A stretch of 64,000 nucleotides of DNA from contig NZ_CP026652.1 of assembly GCF_002946835.1 (NCBI RefSeq), forward strand, positions 6,572,001-6,636,000, in the 5' to 3' direction. The notes beneath the pieces are model-generated. The model was not told the DNA's origin. It saw only the letters and a program-made list of their open reading frames with translations, and did not search any database. Shown here in pieces: positions 1 to 10,670 of the stretch. Both the position numbers and the translations under genes were made by a program. Every line of letters starts with the position of its first letter. Position 1 is the stretch's first letter. Origin of the DNA: Streptomyces dengpaensis (lineage in GTDB: Bacteria > Actinomycetota > Actinomycetes > Streptomycetales > Streptomycetaceae).

Positions 1-2204
<2,204 letters not shown>

Positions 2205-2230
2205 CGCTGAACCCCTTCACGTGCCCACGT

Positions 2231-2408
2231 CGTTGTGTGTCTGCTCGTACGCGCTGTGTGTCCGCTCGTACGTCTTCGATCCTTGCACGCGGTGCTGACA
2301 ACGCCGGTGGCGGGCCGGAGGGCTCCTGCCGGCGACCGTTGGGGCGGACGGGAGGGCTTGTGCGGGGCTTGGGGTGGGCGGACGGGAGGGCTTGTGCTGG
2401 GCCGGAGG
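2231..2408. repeat. two small tandem duplications in the oxidoreductase/polA divergent gap
   Basis: Two adjacent near-identical 21-bp units (2231-2251 and 2252-2272, core TGTGTGTCTGCTCGTACG) are followed by a 34-bp unit present twice (2343-2376 and 2377-2408, core GGCGGACGGGAGGGCTTGTG). Both sit in the only promoter-bearing space between the two divergent genes, so they could be operators or simply expanded low-complexity DNA. No regulator is apparent nearby. Confidence 0.6.
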
Positions 2409-2445
2409 GCTCTCGATGTCAGTGGGCCGTGGCAGGATCGGGGGC

Positions 2446-5172
2446 GTGGCAGAAACAGCATCGAAGAAGACCGAGAAGACCGCAGGTACGGGCCGTCCGC
2501 GCCTCATGCTCATGGACGGGCACTCGCTGGCGTACCGCGCGTTCTTCGCGCTGCCCGCGGAGAATTTCACGACCGCGACCGGCCAGCCGACGAACGCGAT
2601 CTATGGTTTCGCGTCGATGCTGGCGAACACGCTGCGCGACGAGGCGCCCACGCACTTCGCGGTGGCGTTCGACGTCTCGCGCAAGACGTGGCGCTCGGAG
2701 GAGTTCACCGAGTACAAGGCGAACAGGTCGAAGACCCCGGACGAGTTCAAGGGGCAGGTCGAGCTGATCGGCGAGCTCCTCGACGCGATGCACGCCCAGC
2801 GGTTCGCGGTCGACGGCTTCGAGGCCGACGACATCATCGCGACGCTCGCCACGCAGGCCGAGGCCGAGGGCTTCGAGGTGCTGATCGTCACCGGCGACCG
2901 TGACTCCTTCCAGCTGGTGTCCGAGCACACGACGGTGCTGTATCCCACGAAGGGCGTCTCGGAGCTGACGCGCTTCACCCCGGAGAAGGTCTTCGAGAAG
3001 TACGGGCTGACGCCGGCGCAGTACCCCGACTTCGCGGCGCTGCGCGGCGACCCGTCCGACAACCTGCCGGGCATCCCCGGTGTCGGTGAGAAGACGGCCA
3101 CGAAGTGGATCAACCAGTTCGGTTCGTTCGCGGAGCTGGTCGAGCGCGCCGACGAGGTCAAGGGCAAGGCCGGGCAGAACCTGCGCGACCACCTGGAGTC
3201 GGTGAAGCTCAACCGCCGTCTCACGGAGATGGTCACGGACGTCGAGCTGCCCAGGACGGTCGCCGACCTGGAGCGCGCCGCGTACGACCGCAAGTCCGTG
3301 GCGATGGTCCTGGACACCCTGGAGATCCGCAACCCGTCGCTGCGTGAGCGGCTCCTCGCCGTCGATCCGGGGGCCGAGGAGGCCGAGGAGGCGCAGCCGG
3401 TCGCCGAGGGTGTGGAGCTCGACGCCTCGGTGCTGGGCGCGGGCGAGCTGAAGCCGTGGCTCGCCGAGCACGGCAAGGAGGTCCTCGGCGTGGCCACGGT
3501 CGACGCGTGGGCGCTCGGGGCGGGCGCGGTGGCCGAGGTCGCGCTCGCCGCCGCGGGCGGAGCGGCCGCCTGGTTCGACCCGTCGCAGCTGGACGAGGCC
3601 GATGAGAACGCGTTCGCGGCGTGGCTGGCCGACCCCGAGAAGCCCAAGGTCATGCACAACGCCAAGGGCGCGATGCGGGTCTTCGCCGAGCACGGCTGGT
3701 CCATCGAGGGCGTGTCCATGGACACCGCGCTCGCCGCCTACCTGGTCAAGCCGGGGCGTCGCTCGTTCGCGCTGGACGCGCTGTCCCTGGAGTACCTCGG
3801 CCGGGAGCTGGGGCCGGCCGCCGCGGCCGACGGCCAGCTCGCCTTCGGCACGGACGACCAGGCCGAGGCCGAGGCGCTGATGACGCAGGCCCGTACGGTC
3901 CTCGACCTGGGCGAGGCGTTCGGCGAAAAGCTCCAGGAGGTCGGCGCGGCCGATCTGCTGCGCGACATGGAGCTGCCCACGTCCGCTCTGCTGGCCCGCA
4001 TGGAGCGGCACGGCATCGCGGCGGACAAGGCCCACCTGGAGGCCATGGAGCAGATGTTCGCGGGCGCGGTGCAGCAGGCCGTGAAGGAGGCGCACGCCGC
4101 CGCTGGGCACGAGTTCAATCTGGGCTCGCCCAAGCAGCTCCAGGAAGTCCTCTTCGGCGAGCTGGCCCTGCCCAAGACGAAGAAGACGAAGACGGGTTAC
4201 ACGACGGACGCGGACGCGCTGGCGTGGCTGGCGACGCAGACGGAGAACGAACTGCCGGTGATCATGCTCCGGCACCGCGAGCAGGCGAAGCTGCGCTCGA
4301 CGGTCGAGGGCCTGATCAAGACGATCGCGGCGGACGGCCGTATCCACACCACCTTCAACCAGACGGTGGCGGCGACGGGCCGCCTCTCCTCCACGGACCC
4401 GAACCTGCAGAACATCCCGGTCCGTACGGACGAGGGCCGTGCGATCCGCCGCGGCTTCGTGGTCGGCGAGGGCTTCGAATCCCTCATGACCGCGGACTAC
4501 AGCCAGATCGAACTGCGCGTGATGGCCCATCTGTCGGAGGACGAGGGCCTGCTGGAGGCGTTCACGTCCGGCGAGGACCTGCACACGACCGTCGCCTCCC
4601 AGGTGTTCTCCGTGGAGCGGTCCGCGGTCGACGCGGAGATGCGGCGCAAGATCAAGGCGATGTCGTACGGCCTGGCGTACGGGCTGTCGGCCTTCGGCCT
4701 CTCCCAGCAGCTGAACATCGACGCGGGTGAGGCCCGTGCGCTGATGGACACCTACTTCGAGCGCTTCGGAGGCGTACGGGACTATCTGCGCCGCGTGGTC
4801 GACGAGGCGAGGGCGACGGGCTACACGGCGACGCTCTTCGGCCGCCGCCGCTACCTGCCGGACCTCAACAGTGACAACCGGCAGCGCCGTGAGGCGGCCG
4901 AGCGGATGGCCCTGAACGCCCCGATCCAGGGCACGGCGGCGGACATCGTCAAGATCGCCATGCTGAACGTGGACCGGGCGCTGCGCGAGGCGCGCCTCAA
5001 CTCCCGCATGCTCCTCCAGGTCCACGACGAAATCGTCCTGGAGGTCGCCCCGGGCGAGCGCGCCAAGACCGAGGAGCTCCTCCGCCACGAAATGGCGTCC
5101 GCCGTCCAACTCCGGGCTCCGCTGGACGTGTCCGTCGGGCACGGGGCGGACTGGGAGTCGGCGGCGCACTAG
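2446..5172 (+). CDS. polA: DNA polymerase I
   Basis: A 908-aa family A polymerase of usual length, acting in Okazaki-fragment processing and repair gap filling. The N-terminal third is a 5' nuclease (LMLMDGHSLAYRAFF, then IVTGDRDSFQL and GDPSDNLPGIPGVGEKTA). The middle is a 3'-5' exonuclease fold that looks inactive: the first acidic motif is absent and the second reads HNAKGAM where an Asp is expected. The C-terminus has polymerase motif A DYSQIELR (near residue 684), motif B RRKIKAMSYG (about 733) and motif C VHDEIVLE (about 858). GTG 2446 is chosen because homology starts there; the reading frame is open further upstream. Loss of proofreading motifs is usual in actinobacterial PolA. Confidence 0.97.
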   Translation: MAETASKKTEKTAGTGRPRLMLMDGHSLAYRAFFALPAENFTTATGQPTNAIYGFASMLANTLRDEAPTHFAVAFDVSRKTWRSEEFTEYKANRSKTPDEFKGQVELIGELLDAMHAQRFAVDGFEADDIIATLATQAEAEGFEVLIVTGDRDSFQLVSEHTTVLYPTKGVSELTRFTPEKVFEKYGLTPAQYPDFAALRGDPSDNLPGIPGVGEKTATKWINQFGSFAELVERADEVKGKAGQNLRDHLESVKLNRRLTEMVTDVELPRTVADLERAAYDRKSVAMVLDTLEIRNPSLRERLLAVDPGAEEAEEAQPVAEGVELDASVLGAGELKPWLAEHGKEVLGVATVDAWALGAGAVAEVALAAAGGAAAWFDPSQLDEADENAFAAWLADPEKPKVMHNAKGAMRVFAEHGWSIEGVSMDTALAAYLVKPGRRSFALDALSLEYLGRELGPAAAADGQLAFGTDDQAEAEALMTQARTVLDLGEAFGEKLQEVGAADLLRDMELPTSALLARMERHGIAADKAHLEAMEQMFAGAVQQAVKEAHAAAGHEFNLGSPKQLQEVLFGELALPKTKKTKTGYTTDADALAWLATQTENELPVIMLRHREQAKLRSTVEGLIKTIAADGRIHTTFNQTVAATGRLSSTDPNLQNIPVRTDEGRAIRRGFVVGEGFESLMTADYSQIELRVMAHLSEDEGLLEAFTSGEDLHTTVASQVFSVERSAVDAEMRRKIKAMSYGLAYGLSAFGLSQQLNIDAGEARALMDTYFERFGGVRDYLRRVVDEARATGYTATLFGRRRYLPDLNSDNRQRREAAERMALNAPIQGTAADIVKIAMLNVDRALREARLNSRMLLQVHDEIVLEVAPGERAKTEELLRHEMASAVQLRAPLDVSVGHGADWESAAH

Positions 5173-5188
5173 GTTCCGGCGTTGCGGC

Positions 5189-5220
5189 GGGGGGCTTACC
5201 GCCGGACGGTAAGTCCCCCC
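5189..5220 (+). terminator. polA terminator hairpin
   Basis: A 13-bp stem (5189-5201 with 5208-5220 including one G-U pair; CTTACCG pairs with CGGTAAG) with a short loop, 17 nt after the polA stop. There is no U-tract, as is common in Streptomyces. Confidence 0.8.
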
Positions 5221-5323
5221 GGCCGCAGCAACGGTGCGCGATCCGCCGCGGCGGGATCCGGTGACGCGGGTCCGGCGGCGCCGGACACGGGCGGCAGCCC
5301 GCAGGGCAACCCCGGCACGTACC

Positions 5324-5460
5324 GGCCGGTCCCGAGGCACGGCCGGTCCCGAGGCACGGCCGGTCCCGAGGCACGGCCGGTCCCGAGGCACGGCCGGTCC
5401 CGAGGCACGGTCGGCTCCGAGGCACGGCCGGCCCCGAGAGACACGGCCGGCCCCGAGTGC
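5324..5460. repeat. 17-bp tandem repeat, about seven copies
   Basis: The unit GGCCGGTCCCGAGGCAC is repeated head-to-tail: five exact copies from 5324 to 5408, then two diverged ones to 5442 and a partial one. It fills the gap between polA and the next gene (5173-5540), which otherwise holds only the polA terminator and, presumably, the promoter of the secreted hydrolase gene. Perfect identity of the central copies suggests recent expansion. Confidence 0.9.
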
Positions 5461-5540
5461 CACCCCGCACGGAGGTACCCGTCACCCGCGTGGCCCCCGC
5501 AAAAGCGCCCCCCGCCCAGGGCGGCCGTAAGGATGCGGGC

Positions 5541-6524
5541 ATGGGTATACGCATGCTCCACAGCCGTACGGCGGCAGCCACAGCCGTCGTCATCGCGGCG
5601 ACAGCTGTCGTCTCGGCGCTGCTCGCGCCGATACCCGCGGTCGCCGCGGAAGCCAGCACCGCCCAGGTGCCTCCGGTCTGCAGCTCCACCCGTGACCCCG
5701 ACCTCGCCGCCCGGATGTCCAGCGACATCCAGGCGGCGCTGTCGTCTCGCGAGGGCACCGTCTCCGTGGCGGTGCACGACGACGACACCGGCCTGACCTG
5801 TGCCCTCGCCAGTGAGCGGCAGTACGACTCGGCGAGCGTCGCCAAGGTCACGATCATGGAGGGCACCCTGCGCCGGGCGGAGGAGCTCGGCCGCAAACTC
5901 ACCACCTGGGAACAGGACAACATCCGCCCCATGATCACCGTCTCGGACAACGCCTCCGCGATGCGGCTGTGGACCGACCTGGGCCACACCTACCTGAGCC
6001 GCTTCCTGGCCCGCGTCGGGACGAAAGGCACCGTCCTCGGCCCAGGCGGCTACTGGGGCCTGACCCGCACCACGGCCGACGACCAGATGCGGCTGCTGGA
6101 CGTGCTCACCAACGCCGGCTCGTTCCTGAAGACCCGCGCCCAGGGCCTGAAGCTGATGAGTGAGGTCCGCAGCGACCAGCGCTGGGGCGTGCCCGCCGGC
6201 ATGCCGACCGGTCTCACGGCCCAGGTGAAGAACGGCTGGCTGCCCCGGGCCACACACGGCTGGCGCGTGCACAGCGTCGGCGCGTTCACGGGCACCAGCC
6301 GCACGTACCGCATCGTCGTCCTGTCGCACGACAACCCGACGATGGCGTACGGGGTCCGCACCATCGAGCGCATCGCACAGGCCGTGCACCGCGGCCTCAA
6401 CCAGGGCCGCGGCCGGGTCCAGAGCCCCACTCCGGAGGGCGCGATCAGCGAGCGGTCGGACGGCTCGGCTCCGTATGATCCGCTGCCGGGCTGGGACGAG
6501 CCGGAGCCGGACGCCACACCCTGA
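5541..6524 (+). CDS. secreted beta-lactamase/PBP-fold serine hydrolase
   Basis: A 327-aa protein with an N-terminal signal peptide (basic start, hydrophobic AAATAVVIAATAVVSALLA, Ala-rich cleavage region). It carries the three signature motifs of class A beta-lactamases and low-molecular-weight PBPs: SVAK (S99-K102), SDN (S135-N137) and KNG (K230-G232). That supports an acyl-serine hydrolase acting outside the membrane on beta-lactams or peptidoglycan peptides; which one cannot be told. ATG 5541 is chosen because the signal peptide starts there and AAGGA lies just upstream. Its last 80 bp overlap the convergent DUF4184 gene. Confidence 0.85.
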   Translation: MGIRMLHSRTAAATAVVIAATAVVSALLAPIPAVAAEASTAQVPPVCSSTRDPDLAARMSSDIQAALSSREGTVSVAVHDDDTGLTCALASERQYDSASVAKVTIMEGTLRRAEELGRKLTTWEQDNIRPMITVSDNASAMRLWTDLGHTYLSRFLARVGTKGTVLGPGGYWGLTRTTADDQMRLLDVLTNAGSFLKTRAQGLKLMSEVRSDQRWGVPAGMPTGLTAQVKNGWLPRATHGWRVHSVGAFTGTSRTYRIVVLSHDNPTMAYGVRTIERIAQAVHRGLNQGRGRVQSPTPEGAISERSDGSAPYDPLPGWDEPEPDATP

Positions 6525-7299
6525 CACCCACGGCGTAGAGCCCGAGGCCGAGGACCAGGCCCGCGCCCGCGCCGAAACACAGCGTCGGGATCAACTCCCA
6601 GGGCTTCGCGCTGGAGCCCCAGTAGTCCCACCAGCGCGAAGCCCGCTGCACTGCGCCCACCAGCGCGCAGCAGCCGATCACGGCACCGGCCAGCCACCGG
6701 TCCGCAGCGGACAACACCGGCACGCCCACGGGTCCGCCGGGGCGCGTGTGGCGCAGCGCGACGGCCACGAAGGCCACAATCACGACGGCGGCCACCGCCG
6801 AACCCCCGTACTGCAGGTACCAGTACAGCGGCGAACCCGCGATGTCCCGCCCGAGGACGGGGAAGAGCCGCATACCCCACCGGTCGAGATGTGTGAACGC
6901 GTCCCACACGACATGGGTCAGCGCGCCGAGGGCCGCGGAGATGTACCACCACCGCGCCGTCGACGGACGCAAACGTTTACGTGCCGCACCGCAGCGCAGC
7001 AGAGCCGCCGGGCGCCCCTGCCGGCCCCGCGGCAGCAGTGCCACCAGCGGTTCGCGCAGCACCAGCCAGGCGCCCACGAGGGCCCAGGTGATGAGCACGT
7101 CGATGGTGAACACGCCGGTGAAGGAGTGCGTGAAGGTGCCGAACTCCATCGCTCCGGGCAGCGCACTTGCCGCGTAGTAGGTCATGTCGGGAGCGAACGA
7201 ACCGGCCACGAGGACGGCGGGAACCAGCCGGCCGCGCCCGCTTCCGTCACCGCGTACGGCCGGCAGTACGGCCGCGGCATGACTGAGAGTGAAGGGCAA
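6445..7299 (-). CDS. DUF4184 family membrane protein
   Basis: A 284-aa protein opening with MPFTLSHAAAVLP and GSFAPDMTYY, the hallmark of the DUF4184 family (integral membrane proteins related to metal-dependent phospholipase/hydrolase-like proteins by conserved His and Asp). Four or five hydrophobic segments are visible, along with HSFTG and HVVWDAFTHLDRWG, which hold conserved His/Asp residues. No function is established. The 3' end overlaps the convergent serine hydrolase gene by 80 bp, so the two transcripts would be antisense at their ends. Confidence 0.8.
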   Translation of the reverse strand: MPFTLSHAAAVLPAVRGDGSGRGRLVPAVLVAGSFAPDMTYYAASALPGAMEFGTFTHSFTGVFTIDVLITWALVGAWLVLREPLVALLPRGRQGRPAALLRCGAARKRLRPSTARWWYISAALGALTHVVWDAFTHLDRWGMRLFPVLGRDIAGSPLYWYLQYGGSAVAAVVIVAFVAVALRHTRPGGPVGVPVLSAADRWLAGAVIGCCALVGAVQRASRWWDYWGSSAKPWELIPTLCFGAGAGLVLGLGLYAVGVRVWRPAPARPSPAADHTEPSRPTAR

Positions 7300-7537
7300 G
7301 TCGTCCCCCTATGGCTGATGTTGGGCGGTTGTGTCGGCGCCGGTGATCGATGACGCCCAGTATGAGAGACGTGTGAAAACGGCCGAGGGGGCTACTCGGG
7401 GTCGGTGTTCCGTGCGCAACCGCACATGGCCAACTGGTGAAAACCGGGCGCGAACGGGTCCCTGCGCGACGGAAGTTGTCGTAGGGTCACCTGGGTTACC
7501 GTGCTGGGGGCGCGGTCGAACGCCAGCAGGAATACGC

Positions 7538-7597
7538 ACGAAGAAGCGCGTGACGAAGCGTGCGAGGAAACGTACCGAGAAGCGCACAAAGAAGCGC
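7538..7597. repeat. 12-bp degenerate repeat in the leader of the transglycosylase gene
   Basis: Five head-to-tail 12-bp units (7538, 7550, 7562, 7574, 7586; consensus ACNAAGAAGCGC) lie 15-90 nt before the ATG at 7630. Read in the transglycosylase frame they encode EEAR/DEAC/EETY/REAH/KEAR, reading on in frame from a GTG at 7501. In another frame they give TKKR-like tetrapeptides. The rest of the 7300-7629 gap shows only possible promoter sequence. Confidence 0.7.
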
Positions 7598-7629
7598 GGA
7601 AGCGGTCGTCCACGGGAGGGGTTCACTCA

Positions 7630-9342
7630 ATGGCGGCGCATTTCGGCAGGCGGCTGCGCAAGGGGGCGGCGACCACCGCCGTGGCCGCGGTCGCGGTCGC
7701 GGCCCTGTCCGCGTCCCAGGCCCCGGGTGTGGCCACCGACGAGCACGGCAGACAGACGGCCGGCTCCGAGGCCACCCCCGACCCGAACAGCGACGACACC
7801 GCTACCGGCAACTCGCGCTACTACACGGACCTCCCGCCGCTCGACAGCCCCAACCCCTCGCCGACCACCGGCACGCCCGTCGCCCAGGGCGACGCCGAAG
7901 CGGGCATACCCGCGACCGTCCTCGATGCCTACAAGAGGGCCGAGGCGTCGCTGCGCGAGTCCAAGCCGGGCTGCCACCTGCCCTGGCAACTCCTCGCCGC
8001 CATCGGCAAGGTCGAGTCGGGCCAGGCCCGCGGCGGCCGCGTGAACGCCGACGGCACGACGTACTCGCCGATCCTGGGCCCGGTCCTCAACGGCAACGGC
8101 TTCGCGCACATCAGCGACACCGACAACGGCGCGTACGACGGCGACTCCACGTACGACCGCGCGGTCGGGCCGATGCAGTTCATCCCCTCCACCTGGGAGT
8201 GGGCGGGCCGCGACGCCAACGGCGACGGCAAGAAGGACCCCAACAACATCTACGACGCCGCGCTCGCCGCGGGCCACTACCTGTGCCGTTTCGACCACGA
8301 CATGTCGGTCCGGGCGCAGATGAACGCGTCGATCCTCAGCTACAACAACTCGACGGAATACCTCCACACCGTCCTGTCGTGGCTGGAGTACTACCGCAGG
8401 GGCACCCATGAGGTGCCGGACGGCACGGGCACGCTGCCGTCGCACGACAGCGACGACAACGACGCGGCGAGCCCCAGCCCGACGCCGCCCGCGACCACGC
8501 CGCCGAACTCCGCCGAGCCGGGCGGCAACGGCCCGGCGAGTCCCAGCCCGAGCCCGCCGGCTTCGCCGCAACCGACCCCGCCGCAACCGACTCCGCCGGG
8601 ACCCACCCCGCCGCCGACGACACCGCCCACCCAGACGCCCACCGAGACGGTGCACCACCTCGAGGACGCGGGCACCGCGAAGCTCACCGCCACGGCGGGC
8701 GGGACGTTCGCCGAGAAGATCGCCGTACGCACCGAGACCAGGACCAGCCAGGCCGTGGCGAAGGTCCGGGTGCGGTTCACGATCATCGGCGACGACACGG
8801 ACGCCACCTTCACCGGCGGCGAGAGCGTCGCCACCATCGTCACCAACAGCAGCGGCACGGCCACCGCGCCCGCGCTCGTGGCCGGGGAGAAGACCGGCGA
8901 CTTCACGGTCCGCGCCACCGTCGTGGGCCGCACCCTGGCAGGGCTCGACTACACGGCGACCGTCACCCCGCGCCAGGCCGACACCCTCACCCGCACCAGC
9001 GACACGGAACTGACCTGCGTGCCGGGCGGCGAATTCGCCGGCCAGGTCGAGGTGAAGGCCACCTACAAGGGCGCCGCCGCGGGCAAGGTCGCGGCCACCG
9101 CGACGCTCATCAAGTCGGCGGACGACGCGACCGAGAACGACAAGGGCCCGTACTTCAAGGACGCGGACGGCAAGACCGTACGCACCCTCACGGACCTCAC
9201 CACGGACGCCGACGGTCTGCTGAAGCTGCCGAAGCTGTACGCGGACGACACCAGCGGCACGTTCCTGCTCCGCATCAACACCACGGGCGGCGCGACGCTG
9301 ACGGTCGAGCTGAAGGTGGCGGCGGCCCCGGCCACGTCGTAG
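7630..9342 (+). CDS. secreted lytic transglycosylase with C-terminal Ig-like domains
   Basis: A 570-aa exported protein. After a signal peptide (RRLRKGAATTAVAAVAVAAL) and a low-complexity segment comes an MltB/SLT_2-type lytic transglycosylase domain (about residues 95-260). It has the catalytic Glu in KVESGQ (E129) and the core AVGPMQFIPSTWEW, DPNNIYDAALAAGHYLC and ILSYNNS. A Pro/Thr/Ser-rich linker (about 270-335) leads to two beta-sandwich-like repeats (LTATAGGTFAEKIAVR... and LTCVPGGEFAGQVEVK...). It should cleave peptidoglycan glycan strands to 1,6-anhydro ends. GGGAGG before ATG 7630 supports this start; GTG 7501 is an in-frame alternative. Confidence 0.9.
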   Translation: MAAHFGRRLRKGAATTAVAAVAVAALSASQAPGVATDEHGRQTAGSEATPDPNSDDTATGNSRYYTDLPPLDSPNPSPTTGTPVAQGDAEAGIPATVLDAYKRAEASLRESKPGCHLPWQLLAAIGKVESGQARGGRVNADGTTYSPILGPVLNGNGFAHISDTDNGAYDGDSTYDRAVGPMQFIPSTWEWAGRDANGDGKKDPNNIYDAALAAGHYLCRFDHDMSVRAQMNASILSYNNSTEYLHTVLSWLEYYRRGTHEVPDGTGTLPSHDSDDNDAASPSPTPPATTPPNSAEPGGNGPASPSPSPPASPQPTPPQPTPPGPTPPPTTPPTQTPTETVHHLEDAGTAKLTATAGGTFAEKIAVRTETRTSQAVAKVRVRFTIIGDDTDATFTGGESVATIVTNSSGTATAPALVAGEKTGDFTVRATVVGRTLAGLDYTATVTPRQADTLTRTSDTELTCVPGGEFAGQVEVKATYKGAAAGKVAATATLIKSADDATENDKGPYFKDADGKTVRTLTDLTTDADGLLKLPKLYADDTSGTFLLRINTTGGATLTVELKVAAAPATS

Positions 9343-9393
9343 TCCATTCCCGCGGACGTGTCGCCGTACGTCCGCAGGCCCGTACGAGCCTTA

Positions 9394-9428
9394 AGGGCGC
9401 CCCTCCGTTTCCGGCGGAGGGGCGCCCT
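9394..9428 (+). terminator. transglycosylase terminator
   Basis: A perfect 14-bp stem (9394-9407 with 9415-9428, AGGGCGCCCCTCCG) with a 7-nt loop, 50 nt after the stop codon. Confidence 0.85.
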
Positions 9429-9521
9429 CGTCTGTGTGCGCGACGTGTTCTCATCTCGCTCCGCCGTTGCTACGGTGCCGGACCTGACGATGTATCAGCT
9501 CCTGGTCCTCGGGAGGCCCGC

Positions 9522-9656
9522 ATGCGTGCCCTCATCGCCGCCGCGACCGGTCTCGCCGTCGCGCTCGCTCTGGTGCTGACGATCACCGCCATGGGCTCAC
9601 CGGCGGGCAAGACGTCACCGGAGCCGCTGCTGACGACCGTGCCCGCACACCCGTAG
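9522..9656 (+). CDS. 44-aa SPW_0924-like membrane peptide
   Basis: A short ORF starting at ATG 9522 behind GGGAGG. It begins MRALIAAATGLAVALALVL, a single hydrophobic segment that is either a signal peptide or a membrane anchor, and ends with a short Pro-rich tail. I recall a small Streptomyces family named SPW_0924 with this sequence; function is unknown. It ends 21 nt before the DUF3068 gene, so the two are probably co-transcribed. Confidence 0.72.
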   Translation: MRALIAAATGLAVALALVLTITAMGSPAGKTSPEPLLTTVPAHP

Positions 9657-9677
9657 TCCGCAGGGAGGGACGCCGAG

Positions 9678-10670
9678 ATGCGCCGCAAGGCAAGCCTGAT
9701 CCTGCTCGCCTTCGCCGTGTTCCTCACGGCGCTGTCCCCGCTGCTGCGCTGGTACGCCTTCCCGCGTCTGGCGAAGATCCCCGCCAATCAGTACCAGGAC
9801 ATGGTCCTGGAGGCGAAGGACCCGGTCCTCCTCGACTACGGCACCATGAAGGCCAGGAAGGTCCCCAAGGTCACCATCGTGCAGACCCTCAAAGGCAACG
9901 TCGAGGCCTCCGAGAAGATCGAGAGGACCGCGGGCCGGGACGTCGTCGTCTGGGACTCCCTCTCCTACGTCCAGGGCCCCGACGGCAAGATGGTCTCCAA
10001 GCTCCCCGAGCGCTACATCTTCGACGCGCACAGCCAGGAACCCGTGCACGCCACGGGCGAAATGGTCGACGGCGATCCGGTCACCCGCGAGGGCATCGAG
10101 TTCAAGTGGCCCTTCCTGACGGAGAAGCGGGACTACGAGTACTTCGACGCGCAGACGCGGACGGCGGCCCCCATCCACTACAAGGGCACCCAGAACTTCC
10201 GCGGAGTCGAGGTCTACTACTTCGAGCAGACCATCCCCTGGACCAAGGTTGCTCTGCCCAAGATCATGCCCGTCCAGGGCATCACCCCGCAGTCGGTCGC
10301 CAAGACGGGCACCACCCGCTGGTACACCACGGTCCGCAAGTTCTGGGTGGAACCGGTCACCGGAGCGCCCGTCTACGGCGAGGAGATCCACAAGGAGGAA
10401 CTCCGCGGCGGCACGCTGCTCGGCGACCGCGACAAGGTGACGGCATTCGCCGGCCACGTGAAGATGCGCGAGGACTACATCACGTACACGCTCGACCTGG
10501 TCAAGTCCAACCGCACCCTGGTCCTGCTGATGACGTCGTACCTCCCGTGGGGCTTCCTGCTCCTGGGCACGGCCCTGCTGTCCCTGTCCCTGTACCTGGA
10601 GGCCCGGAGCAGGCGTCCGGGCGACCCGGCGACTGCGGAGACCGTGGAACCGGAACCGGTCAACGCCTGA
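9678..10670 (+). CDS. DUF3068 family membrane protein
   Basis: A 330-aa protein with an N-terminal transmembrane segment (SLILLAFAVFLTALSPLL), a large presumably extracytoplasmic middle (for example YVQGPDGKMVSKLPERY, TEKRDYEYFDAQT) and a C-terminal transmembrane helix (LVLLMTSYLPWGFLLLGTAL). This layout and sequence match DUF3068, a porin-PorA-like actinobacterial family of unknown function. It follows a 44-aa membrane peptide by 21 nt. The 3' end overlaps the convergent hrpB gene by 11 bp. Confidence 0.85.
   Translation: MRRKASLILLAFAVFLTALSPLLRWYAFPRLAKIPANQYQDMVLEAKDPVLLDYGTMKARKVPKVTIVQTLKGNVEASEKIERTAGRDVVVWDSLSYVQGPDGKMVSKLPERYIFDAHSQEPVHATGEMVDGDPVTREGIEFKWPFLTEKRDYEYFDAQTRTAAPIHYKGTQNFRGVEVYYFEQTIPWTKVALPKIMPVQGITPQSVAKTGTTRWYTTVRKFWVEPVTGAPVYGEEIHKEELRGGTLLGDRDKVTAFAGHVKMREDYITYTLDLVKSNRTLVLLMTSYLPWGFLLLGTALLSLSLYLEARSRRPGDPATAETVEPEPVNA

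Noticed and set aside
2419..5463. A 1014-codon open frame on the minus strand opposite polA
   Set aside because: High-GC coding DNA leaves antisense frames open; the product is Arg/Leu/Val-rich without any recognisable domain, while polA is certain.
7380..7530. A c-di-AMP (ydaO) riboswitch before the cell-wall hydrolase gene
   Set aside because: Expected in some Streptomyces hydrolase leaders, but the conserved GGGGAACC and stem motifs are not present.
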